DNA from: JBHYDC01 sp051861205
Lineage (GTDB): Bacteria > Pseudomonadota > Alphaproteobacteria > Rhizobiales > Pleomorphomonadaceae
DNA: 64,000 nt
NCBI GenBank assembly: GCA_051861205.1
Contig: JBHYDC010000007.1
Span: forward strand, 124,001-188,000
Direction: 5' to 3'
The notes under the pieces were generated by a model. That model saw only the letters and a program-made list of their open reading frames with translations, ran no database searches and was not told the origin of the DNA. Positions within the stretch are counted from its first letter, which is position 1; every line of letters starts with the position of its first letter. The position numbers were made by a program, and so were the translations under genes. Shown here piece by piece: positions 46,449-54,149 of the stretch.

Positions 46449-46925
46449 ATGGTTGTGGCGACGACGTCAGAGCGGATCACAAGATCTCCCGTCGAGGCTG
46501 ATGCGCGCATTCTGTTGATTGAAGATGATCCAGACGATGTGATGTTGATCACACGCTTGCTCGACCAAGCTCCCATATCGATTCACATCGAAGCCGTGGA
46601 GAATGGCCGGCAAGCCATGGAACATTTGGAATCGCTTGGCCGCCTTGACGATCCGAATACGCCGGACTTAATTATTCTCGACATCAACATGCCGGTGATG
46701 GACGGGACGTTGTTTCTTGCTGCGCTGCGCCGCCACCCTATATTCCGCTCGCTTCCCGTCGTGGCCCTAACCACCGCCAACGACGTGGATACGATCCGGC
46801 GGGCCTATGATTTTGGTGCGAACGCCGTCATCACCAAGGTCGATAGTCTCGAAGGCATGAGCCGGATCGTCAACACGATCGTCGACTTCTGGTTCAAAGT
46901 CGCAAGGCGCTACTATGTCGACTGA
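46449..46925 (+). CDS. Stand-alone CheY-like response regulator (Rcp1-like)
   Basis: This 158-residue protein is a single receiver domain with a 19-residue N-terminal extension. It has acidic residues in LLIEDDPDDV, the phosphorylation site Asp78 (LIILDINMPVMDG), a Thr-containing VVALTTAND and the conserved Lys130. The IEDDPDDV start and long loop before the Asp are typical of the Rcp1 group that works with phytochrome or hybrid histidine kinases. No output domain or kinase is near. GTAGGAGG precedes the ATG at 46449. Confidence 0.9.
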   Translation: MVVATTSERITRSPVEADARILLIEDDPDDVMLITRLLDQAPISIHIEAVENGRQAMEHLESLGRLDDPNTPDLIILDINMPVMDGTLFLAALRRHPIFRSLPVVALTTANDVDTIRRAYDFGANAVITKVDSLEGMSRIVNTIVDFWFKVARRYYVD

Positions 46926-46992
46926 AGCAGAGCTTCGAATAGGGTAATTGAAGCGAAACTTCGGATAACTCGATTCAAGCGAAGCTTCGGAT
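46924..46992. repeat. Three tandem imperfect 26-bp repeats
   Basis: A 17-base unit of the form GAAGCGAAGCTTCGGAT occurs at 46924-46940, 46950-46966 and 46976-46992, each copy 26 bp from the next. The copies differ at one to four positions, and each is a short inverted repeat (GAAGC/GCTTC). The array overlaps the last bases of the response-regulator gene and precedes the terminator. Confidence 0.75.
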
Positions 46993-47024
46993 GTGTTGTT
47001 CGTTCAAGCTCGCATAAGGCATAA

Positions 47025-47057
47025 GGGCGGCGCCGTCCGGCACCGCCCCTCGCGTTT
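47025..47057. terminator. Terminator between response-regulator and 5'-nucleotidase genes
   Basis: GGGCGGCGCC pairs with GGCACCGCCC around a short loop in the gap between convergent genes. TTTT follows a few bases later on the plus strand. Confidence 0.6.
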
Positions 47058-47073
47058 TCCAGTGACCCGGTGT

Positions 47074-48579
47074 TCACTTGGCGACTAACCGTCCCTCGAC
47101 CTTTGCGTCCACGCTTCCAGCGGTCCTGAGATAGGCCATCACGTCATTCGCCAGCAGCTTGGCGACACGGTCTCCAACCAGCACGTTGGCGGCCTTGAAC
47201 ATCTTATAGCCGTCGCCGCCCTGGGCCATGTAGTCGTTGACTGCGAGCTTGTAGGTTTTCTCCAGATCGATCGGCACCCCGCCAACGTCGACGGACAGAA
47301 CCCGGCTGCCGGCGGGCTTTGTCAGGTCGTATGTCACCGTCATGCCCGAGACCTGCGGGAAGCGGCCGGCCGCGTTTTCCACCTGGGAGAGGCCATTTTC
47401 CAGACCTTCCCAAACCATGCGCCCCGTCGCTTCGATCAAAAGGGTGCGGTTGCCGAAGGGCAGTTCGGTCAGGATATCGCGGCGCGTGATCACCGATCCA
47501 GCAGCGTAGACCTTGTTGCCCCGGATACCGCCGCCATTGGCGATCGCAAGATCGGCGCCGACGGCCGCCTTCATGGCGTCCGCGATCAGATTGCCGATCG
47601 CCGCTTCGCTGCCGCGCACCGTTGCCTTGCGGCTATCGAGTTCCCCCGACGTCGTGCCGAGGGCCACGTCGAGTTCCTTGGATAGCTCGCCCTCGTAACG
47701 ATCGACCACGACTTGGGTTTCCGGGTCGGGCGTCACCGTGGCGGTATCGATGATCCGGAAATTCGGGTGCCAAGCCACCGTGCGCTTGCCGTCGGCCTCT
47801 TCCACATCGACCGCAAGATCGATCGCGGTCACGAAGTTGGCCTCCTCGCTGCTTTCCACCATCACCTTCTTGCCGTCGTAGAACAGCATGAGGTCATGAT
47901 CGTCGCCCGATAGGATCACGTCGAAGGCGCCGCTGTCGTAGAGCGTGCGGTCCTGGCTCCGGTCTGCGTGTACGACCGCCACGATGATGTCGGCGCCCTG
48001 TTCGCGCAGAGCCGCGGCCACGACCGGTCCGGTTTCCGTTGTCGAGGGGAACTTCAAGTCGCCCGTCGTTCCGTCTTGCGGGCTATCGTCGGCCGCCAGC
48101 GGCACGATCCCGACTTTTACGCCGCCAAGGTCGCGAATCTCTGCGCCCTTAAGCTCGGGCAACGGCTTGCCGTCGGCGCTGGTGATATTGGCAGCATACC
48201 AGCCGAACTTGGACTCCTTCAGCCGCTGTAGGAAGACCTCGGGCCCAAAATCGAACTCGTGATTGCCCGGCACGAACACGTCCGGCGGGACCACGTTGAT
48301 GAGTTCGATCACATGAGCGCCCTGATCGAAGCCCGACATCAGAGAGGGCGAGATCATGTCGCCGGCGTGCACGTAGAGAACGTTGCCGCCCTTCGCGCGC
48401 TCCGCCCGCGCCACGGCTGCGAGCCGCGCGAATCCGCCGCGCTCTTTGTCACCAGACATTTTGTAGATGTCGTTGACCAGCAAAAGCGTGATGTTCACAG
48501 TCTCAGCCGCAGCGGGGAGAGCAAGAGCACCGCTCAAAAACGCGGCGAGCCCCATAGCTCGAAATGATCCAATGCGCAT
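47074..48579 (-). CDS. Periplasmic bifunctional metallophosphatase/5'-nucleotidase
   Basis: This 501-residue protein has a signal peptide ending at LPAAAE. The calcineurin-type metal-binding domain contains VNDIYKMSGD, HAGDMISPS, PGNHEFDFGPEVF and SGDDHDLM. The C-terminal substrate domain contains IANGGGIRG and LPFGNRTL, as in UshA-like enzymes that hydrolyse nucleotides and UDP-sugars. The first metal motif is usually D-x-H; here Asp37-Ile-Tyr39 lacks the His. GGAGCC lies before the ATG at 48579. It is divergent from hemH. Confidence 0.88.
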   Translation of the reverse strand: MRIGSFRAMGLAAFLSGALALPAAAETVNITLLLVNDIYKMSGDKERGGFARLAAVARAERAKGGNVLYVHAGDMISPSLMSGFDQGAHVIELINVVPPDVFVPGNHEFDFGPEVFLQRLKESKFGWYAANITSADGKPLPELKGAEIRDLGGVKVGIVPLAADDSPQDGTTGDLKFPSTTETGPVVAAALREQGADIIVAVVHADRSQDRTLYDSGAFDVILSGDDHDLMLFYDGKKVMVESSEEANFVTAIDLAVDVEEADGKRTVAWHPNFRIIDTATVTPDPETQVVVDRYEGELSKELDVALGTTSGELDSRKATVRGSEAAIGNLIADAMKAAVGADLAIANGGGIRGNKVYAAGSVITRRDILTELPFGNRTLLIEATGRMVWEGLENGLSQVENAAGRFPQVSGMTVTYDLTKPAGSRVLSVDVGGVPIDLEKTYKLAVNDYMAQGGDGYKMFKAANVLVGDRVAKLLANDVMAYLRTAGSVDAKVEGRLVAK

Positions 48580-48698
48580 CAGCAGGCTCCGTTGTTTTTG
48601 CAATGGTTAAGGCTTGCATGACGCCGACCATCCGGGCAAGCCGATTTGGTAATCACCAGCCCTTTGCCGATGCTTATACACGAGGCTCTTCACACACT

Positions 48699-48711
48699 GG
48701 AATTCTTCCAA
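48699..48711. promoter_or_regulatory. Possible Irr/ICE-like palindrome upstream of hemH
   Basis: TGGAATTCTTCCA is a perfect inverted repeat with a three-base centre, 44 bases before the hemH ATG. Its GAA-N3-TTC core equals the centre of the iron-control element bound by Irr in rhizobia, but the flanking TTTA/TAAA are missing. Confidence 0.3.
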
Positions 48712-48755
48712 ATCCACTCTATGTTGGCGAGAATCTTCGAGGAGCCGTTTTTCTG

Positions 48756-49817
48756 ATGAACCAGCACAGCCATCCGGCCCTAAGGGTGCCCGCGCCAATG
48801 CTTCTGCCGGAGGCCCATCCGCCCGTAAAAAGCGGCAAGGTCGGCGTTTTGCTGGTTAACCTGGGAACGCCCGACGGCACCGACTACCGGTCGATGCGGC
48901 GCTATCTCCGCGAGTTCCTGTCCGACAAGCGGGTCATCGAATGGCCGCGCGCGCTCTGGTTCCCCATTCTCTACGGCATCGTTCTCAACACCCGCCCCGG
49001 CCGTAAGGGCAAGGACTATGAGACGATCTGGAACAAGGGACGCAACGAGAGCCCGCTGCGCACCTTCACCCGCTCCCAGGGCGAGAAGCTAGCCGAGCGC
49101 TTGTCAACGCTTCCCAACGTCGTCGTCGACTGGGCGATGCGCTATGGCAACCCCTCGATCGCGGAGCGCATGGCGGCCCTGAAAGCCGCCGGCTGCGACC
49201 GGATACTCGCCTTCCCGCTCTATCCGCAATATGCCGCGTCGACCACCGCAACCGTCAACGACATGGTGTACCGCTTTCTGCTGGAAGAGCGTTGGCAGGC
49301 GGCGCTGCGCACAGTGCCGCCCTATCACGACGATCCCGTGTATATCGACGCGCTGGCCCGCTCGATCGAGGCGCATCTCGCCACCCTCGACTTCGAGCCG
49401 GAGGTGGTGCTCACCTCCTTCCACGGCATCCCGCAGAGCTATTTCCGCAAGGGCGACCCCTATCATTGCCATTGCATGAAGACGGCAAGGCTCCTGCGCG
49501 AGCGTTTGGGATGGTCGAAAGAAAAGCTGCAGATCACCTTCCAATCCCGCTTCGGGCCGGAGGAATGGCTCCAGCCCTATACCGACAAAACCGTTGAGGA
49601 ACTTGCCAAATCCGGCGTCAAGCGCCTCGCCATCGCAGCCCCCGGCTTCGTCTCCGACTGCCTGGAAACGCTGGAGGAATTGGCCGTGGAGAATGGCGAG
49701 ATCTTCCTTCACAACGGCGGCGAGAAGTTCAGCCACATCCCCTGCCTCAACGACAGCGAGTGGGGCATGGATGTCATAGAAGCCGTTACCCGGCGCGAGC
49801 TGGGCGGCTGGATCTGA
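48756..49817 (+). CDS. hemH: Ferrochelatase
   Basis: This 353-residue enzyme inserts Fe2+ into protoporphyrin IX, the last step of heme synthesis. It has VGVLLVNLGTPD at the start of the domain, the metal-ligating His in TSFHGIPQSYFRKGD, the FQSRFGPEEWLQPYT region and the catalytic Glu in SDCLETLEEL. GDPYHCHCMKTA holds two cysteines near the active site. The ATG at 48756 follows GAGGAG; the upstream open frame overlaps the divergent gene and is not protein-like. It appears monocistronic. Confidence 0.95.
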   Translation: MNQHSHPALRVPAPMLLPEAHPPVKSGKVGVLLVNLGTPDGTDYRSMRRYLREFLSDKRVIEWPRALWFPILYGIVLNTRPGRKGKDYETIWNKGRNESPLRTFTRSQGEKLAERLSTLPNVVVDWAMRYGNPSIAERMAALKAAGCDRILAFPLYPQYAASTTATVNDMVYRFLLEERWQAALRTVPPYHDDPVYIDALARSIEAHLATLDFEPEVVLTSFHGIPQSYFRKGDPYHCHCMKTARLLRERLGWSKEKLQITFQSRFGPEEWLQPYTDKTVEELAKSGVKRLAIAAPGFVSDCLETLEELAVENGEIFLHNGGEKFSHIPCLNDSEWGMDVIEAVTRRELGGWI

Positions 49818-49938
49818 CAGCCTTCTCCGGCGTTAGGAGGACTTTACCTTGACTCTCTATGCCCCTTTCCGATCAATGACGCACCGCATCATTGGCATCA
49901 CGGCTATCAGCGGAGAGACCTTAACAAGGAGAGTTTGA

Positions 49939-51369
49939 ATGAATTCATGGCCCGTGCACGGCACGATCACCGGTCCCATCGTCATGATCGGTTTTGGTTC
50001 CATAGGCCGCGGCACATTGCCGCTCATCGAGCGGCACCTTGAATTCGACCGATCCCGAATGGTGGTCATAGACCCCACCGACGAAGGGCGCGCACTCCTG
50101 GACGAGCATGGCATAGCCTTTAGCCAAGTCGCCCTCACCCCCAAGAATTTCCGGGAGGTGCTGACGCCGCTGCTCACCAACGGCGAGGGCCAGGGCTTTT
50201 GCGTCAACCTCTCCGTCGACACGTCCTCGCTTGAGATCATGAAGCTCTGCCGCGAGCTTGGCGCGCTCTACATCGACACCGTCGTCGAGCCCTGGCTCGG
50301 CTTCTATTTCGACCGGTCCGCCGACCCGGCCGAACGCTCCAACTATATGTTGCGCGAATCGATCCGCACCGAGCGCCGCGCCAATCCGGGCGGGACCACC
50401 GCCGTTTCCTGCTGCGGGGCCAACCCCGGCATGGTGTCCTGGCTCGTCAAGGCCGCTCTGTTCGATCTCGCCCGGGACCTTGGCATTGACGCCGATGAAC
50501 CAACGACCCGCTCCGAATGGGCAGCCCTGATGCAAAGCGTCGGCGTCAAGGGTATTCATATCGCCGAGCGCGACACCCAGCGCGCCAGCCACCCCAAGCC
50601 GACCAACACCTTCTGGAACACTTGGTCGGTGGATGGCTTTGTGTCGGAAGGGCTCCAGCCCGCCGAACTCGGCTGGGGCACGCATGAAACCTGGATGCCG
50701 GATACCGGCCGCGAGCACGAGGTCGGCTACAAGGCCGCGATCTATTTGATGCAGCCGGGCGCCAACACGCGGGTGCGCACCTGGTGCCCGACCCTCGGCG
50801 CGCAATACGGCTTCCTCGTCACCCATAACGAGGCCATCTCGATCTCCGACTATTACACCGTCGGCGACCGGCTGAACCCGGACTACCGCCCCACCTGCCA
50901 CTACGCCTACCACCCCTGCAACGACGCGGTGCTCTCGTTGCACGAGATGTTCGGCCGCGCCGGGCGCGTGCAGCCGGTCCGCCATGTCCTTGCCGAATCG
51001 GAGATCGAAGAGGGCTTCGACGAACTGGGCGTGCTCCTCTTCGGCCACGCCCGCAACGCTTATTGGTACGGCTCGCACCTCACCATCCACGAGGCCCGCA
51101 AGCTGGCCCCGCTTCAGAATGCCACCGGCCTCCAGGTCTCATCGGCGGTGCTGGCCGGCATGGTCTGGGCGCTTGAAAACCCGAATGCGGGCATCGTCGA
51201 GACCGACGAGATGGACTTCCATCGCTGCCTCCAGATCCAGCGCCCCTATCTCGGCACAGTCGGCGGCACCTACACCAACTGGACCCCGCTCGAAGGCCGG
51301 CCGGGCTTTTTCCCCGAGGACATCGATGCGACCGAGCCCTGGAGCTTCCGCAACATCCTGGTGCATTGA
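49939..51369 (+). CDS. hss: Homospermidine synthase
   Basis: This 476-residue NAD-dependent enzyme joins two putrescines, or putrescine and spermidine, to give sym-homospermidine, a main polyamine of rhizobia. The Rossmann motif IGFGSIGRGTLP lies at the N-terminus. VEPWLGFYFD, GGTTAVSCCGANPGMVSW and PTCHYAYHPCNDAVLSLHE are typical of the bacterial enzyme. AAGGAGAG precedes the ATG. Its substrate would come from the ODC at 34407. A clear terminator follows. Confidence 0.95.
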   Translation: MNSWPVHGTITGPIVMIGFGSIGRGTLPLIERHLEFDRSRMVVIDPTDEGRALLDEHGIAFSQVALTPKNFREVLTPLLTNGEGQGFCVNLSVDTSSLEIMKLCRELGALYIDTVVEPWLGFYFDRSADPAERSNYMLRESIRTERRANPGGTTAVSCCGANPGMVSWLVKAALFDLARDLGIDADEPTTRSEWAALMQSVGVKGIHIAERDTQRASHPKPTNTFWNTWSVDGFVSEGLQPAELGWGTHETWMPDTGREHEVGYKAAIYLMQPGANTRVRTWCPTLGAQYGFLVTHNEAISISDYYTVGDRLNPDYRPTCHYAYHPCNDAVLSLHEMFGRAGRVQPVRHVLAESEIEEGFDELGVLLFGHARNAYWYGSHLTIHEARKLAPLQNATGLQVSSAVLAGMVWALENPNAGIVETDEMDFHRCLQIQRPYLGTVGGTYTNWTPLEGRPGFFPEDIDATEPWSFRNILVH

Positions 51370-51404
51370 TCAGCGTTGTTTAGTGTATTCGTGAGCGCAA
51401 TAAA

Positions 51405-51437
51405 CCGACTCTTGCGTCCGCTTGGGTCGGCTTTTTT
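51405..51437 (+). terminator. Intrinsic terminator after homospermidine synthase
   Basis: CCGAC and GTCGG form a stem with a 16-base loop, followed by a run of six Ts. Confidence 0.75.
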
Positions 51438-51524
51438 CATTTGATTGTGCAGATAAGACAGAGATGACGAAGCCGAAACGTCGGCGTATGTTGGATGCAC
51501 GGATCAAAAGTCCGGAGAAAGACA

Positions 51525-51932
51525 ATGCATCCGACAGCTCAGCTCTACTTCAAGGTCGCGATCCTACTTCTACTTGTCGGCATGGCGGCCGGTATTGGTA
51601 TGGCAGCAAGCCAGAACTTCACCATCGCGCCGGCCCATGCCCACCTCAACCTCCTGGGCTTCGTCGTCACGTCCGTCTACGGCGCCTATTTCGCTTTGTT
51701 TCCAGCGAAAGCCGAGGGACGCCTGCCGAAGGTCATCCTCGGCCTGCACGCAGCGGGGGTGCTCGTGATGTTTCCGTTCCTCTCCTATATGCTGCTCGGC
51801 AATGCAGAGTTGGAACCGGTCGTCGCGCTGGCGTCCATTGTCACCTTCATCGCGGCTGCCATGTTCGCCTACGTAGTCTGGCGGCCGGTACGGGCGCCGG
51901 TCTCCGCGCCCTTCAACCCCGCCAGAGCATGA
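51525..51932 (+). CDS. Small four-helix membrane protein resembling heme-copper oxidase subunit I
   Basis: This 135-residue protein has four hydrophobic segments. PAHAHLNLLGFVVTSVYGAYF after the first helix is like a heme-ligating helix of cbb3-type cytochrome oxidase subunit I; such short proteins in alphaproteobacteria are often labelled cytochrome-c oxidase. It cannot be a full oxidase subunit, which would need 12 helices and more histidines. A heme-binding or assembly role is possible but unproven. GGAGAAAG precedes the ATG at 51525. Its 3' end overlaps the convergent radical SAM gene by 20 bp. Confidence 0.75.
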   Translation: MHPTAQLYFKVAILLLLVGMAAGIGMAASQNFTIAPAHAHLNLLGFVVTSVYGAYFALFPAKAEGRLPKVILGLHAAGVLVMFPFLSYMLLGNAELEPVVALASIVTFIAAAMFAYVVWRPVRAPVSAPFNPARA

Positions 51933-53034
51933 CGGCAGGGTCGCCGGCCAGGTCCAGAGCGGCGGGAAAGTCGGGATAATCGAACCGCTTTCCCTCGCGC
52001 TCGAAGGTCACGCGGCCGTCGGCCTCTTCCCATGCCGTGATGTGCTCGCGCCGCACCTTGCCGAGCGGGCTATCCAGCGTGAACCGCACCGCATTGACCC
52101 AGGACGGGCTGGTTGCCACCAATTCGTCCTGAAGCGCCATGATGCGCCTCAGCGGCACCCGGTAGGGCGCGGAATGATGGATCGGTTCGGGCACATACAC
52201 GGACAGCGTCCGCACCCTCAGATCGTCCAGACCTTCGATCAGACGCCTCAGCACGCCGACGTGGTCGTTGACCCCCCGCAGGAGGGGGAAGTGATTGTAA
52301 AGCCTGACATCCCGCCGCCGCAGCGCATGGATGACCGCCGCCACCTCGTCGCAGATCTCATAGGGGTGCACGAAGTGGAACACCACGCGGGCATCCGCCT
52401 CGGCCAGCATGTCGAGCTTGGCCTCGTCCGCGAAAGCCTTGGGCGCGAAGGCCAGCGTTCGCGTATGGATCCGGATCGACCGGATCTGCTCAAGGCCTCG
52501 AAGGGTCGTCAGAATCAGGCTGAGATCGCGGGCCGGCAGCGACATCGGATCGCCCCCCGACAGGATCACCTCGCTCACCTCCGGCCGCGTCCGGAGATAA
52601 CCGACCAGCCGGCTTAACTCGTCAGACACCGCCGTGCGGCCTGCCTCATGCGCATCGGTCAGCACGTCCTGCCGGAAACAATACTGGCAATGCGATGCGC
52701 AGACCGACGTCGGCATGAACAGCACGCGGTCTGGATATTTGTGGATTATGGCGCCCGAGCCGGGCACCGGCATGTTCGACCGGTCGTCCACCCAGTCCGC
52801 CACCTCGCCGCCCGCCGGTGGATCGAACCGCTCGCGCGAGGGAAACACCGTCCGGTGCAGCGGCCCCTCGGTATGCCCCAGCGCCGCCACTTCAGCGGCC
52901 ACCTTCGCCCGGTAGAAGGCCGTTACCTTCACCGGCAACAACCGCTCGCGCGAAGCGAGCATGCCATAGCGCTCATCCAGCAGCGCCTGCTCGGCAACCG
53001 ACGTTTTCTGAAATTCCCGAACAGCCAATCCCAA
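51913..53034 (-). CDS. KamA-family radical SAM lysine 2,3-aminomutase-like protein
   Basis: This 373-residue protein carries the radical SAM cluster Cys112, Cys116, Cys119 (CASHCQYCFR), the SAM-binding VILSGGDPMSLPARDL and the PLP-region segment HFPLLRGVND. It is shorter than clostridial lysine aminomutase and closer to EpmB, which makes beta-lysine on elongation factor P. No efp or epmA lies in the window to confirm that. The start is a TTG at 53034 with a purine-rich AAGGAGAAGG stretch some 25 bases upstream, so the true N-terminus may differ. Confidence 0.82.
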   Translation of the reverse strand: MGLAVREFQKTSVAEQALLDERYGMLASRERLLPVKVTAFYRAKVAAEVAALGHTEGPLHRTVFPSRERFDPPAGGEVADWVDDRSNMPVPGSGAIIHKYPDRVLFMPTSVCASHCQYCFRQDVLTDAHEAGRTAVSDELSRLVGYLRTRPEVSEVILSGGDPMSLPARDLSLILTTLRGLEQIRSIRIHTRTLAFAPKAFADEAKLDMLAEADARVVFHFVHPYEICDEVAAVIHALRRRDVRLYNHFPLLRGVNDHVGVLRRLIEGLDDLRVRTLSVYVPEPIHHSAPYRVPLRRIMALQDELVATSPSWVNAVRFTLDSPLGKVRREHITAWEEADGRVTFEREGKRFDYPDFPAALDLAGDPAVMLWRG

Positions 53035-53120
53035 AGAAACCCGCCCTGTCTTTTTCCTTCTCCCCTTTAGGAAGAAGATGTCGCGGCACCGAGAGATGCG
53101 GGATCGTCCCGCATGCCACG

Positions 53121-54092
53121 TCAGCCCGCCAGATTCACCACCCCAGCCGTTCCGCTCTCAGCGCCGAAGGCCAGTTCGAGCCCGCTCTTATCCCACCCAA
53201 GCGCGGAGATCGGCGCGCCGTCCGGCCGGCGCAGCAGCACCTCTTCGCCATCGGAAATGCGCACCAAGAGCACCATGCCGTCCTCGTAGCCGATCGCCAC
53301 GATTTCCTCGGAGGGATGGCAGGCGACCTTTGTCACCAGTTCCTGCCGGGCGCCGAGTTCAGCCGGCCGCTTGCCCATCGGCCCGTCTTTGAAATGAAAC
53401 GGCCAGCAAATCGACGCCGCAGCGCCCGATGTTGCGAGGAATCGCCCTTTCACCGACCAGCTCACGCTTTTCACCTTACCAGGATAACCCGACATGCGCA
53501 TGTGCTGACCATCACGCAGCCGCCAACCGTGCAGGGCGTTTTCCTGCATCATGGTCACCACGTTGGCCCCATCGAGCGACACCGTGACGCCGATATGCGA
53601 GCCCTTCCATTCAAGCTGCTGCGGGGCGGCCGCCGTTCCTGGAAACCACAGCGAAACGCCGTTGTAGCTGGCAATCGCAAGCCGCAGCCCCTTGGGAAAG
53701 AACGCAAGACCGCCCACCGCCCGCGCCACCGAAAGCGCGTGCTCCTTGCCCGACCCCTCGCGCACCCAAACATTACGTCCCGATGCGTATGCGACGGCTC
53801 CGTTCGGGCCGGTGGCGAGCTGGTCGATCCACTTGCGCCCGTGCTCGCCCAGCACGGCCGGCTCGCCGGCAGCGGACGTCGCGATCACCTTGCCGTCGTC
53901 GCCGCCGGTGATGAGCGTCCGTCCGTCATCGCTTCGCTCGGCGGCAAGAATACCGCCCGCATGCGCACGAATCGTCCTGGGCTCGGTGCCCAACGTCACA
54001 GAGCCGTCACCGCAGGCGAAGACCGGGACCGGACCGAGGAATCCGGCCCACACAACGAACCCGGAAAGCTGAAGAGGCGTAATGGACGGCAA
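53121..54092 (-). CDS. WD40-repeat protein
   Basis: This 323-residue protein consists of six or seven WD40-like repeats (for example IRAHAGGILAAERSDDGRTLITGGDDGKVIA-type units, and VKSVSWSVKGRFLATSG) and should fold as a beta-propeller. It has no clear signal peptide. The start codon is TTG at 54092 without a strong ribosome site; an in-frame TGA lies just upstream. It lies 57 bp behind the CobW-type GTPase gene, a neighbour pair that recurs in Hyphomicrobiales, so a role linked to metal handling is possible. Function is unknown. Confidence 0.8.
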   Translation of the reverse strand: MPSITPLQLSGFVVWAGFLGPVPVFACGDGSVTLGTEPRTIRAHAGGILAAERSDDGRTLITGGDDGKVIATSAAGEPAVLGEHGRKWIDQLATGPNGAVAYASGRNVWVREGSGKEHALSVARAVGGLAFFPKGLRLAIASYNGVSLWFPGTAAAPQQLEWKGSHIGVTVSLDGANVVTMMQENALHGWRLRDGQHMRMSGYPGKVKSVSWSVKGRFLATSGAAASICWPFHFKDGPMGKRPAELGARQELVTKVACHPSEEIVAIGYEDGMVLLVRISDGEEVLLRRPDGAPISALGWDKSGLELAFGAESGTAGVVNLAG

Positions 54093-54149
54093 CGCTCAAA
54101 ATCCCGAAACGATAGACAAGCAGCCGCGCGCGGCGCCAAGCTTACGAGG

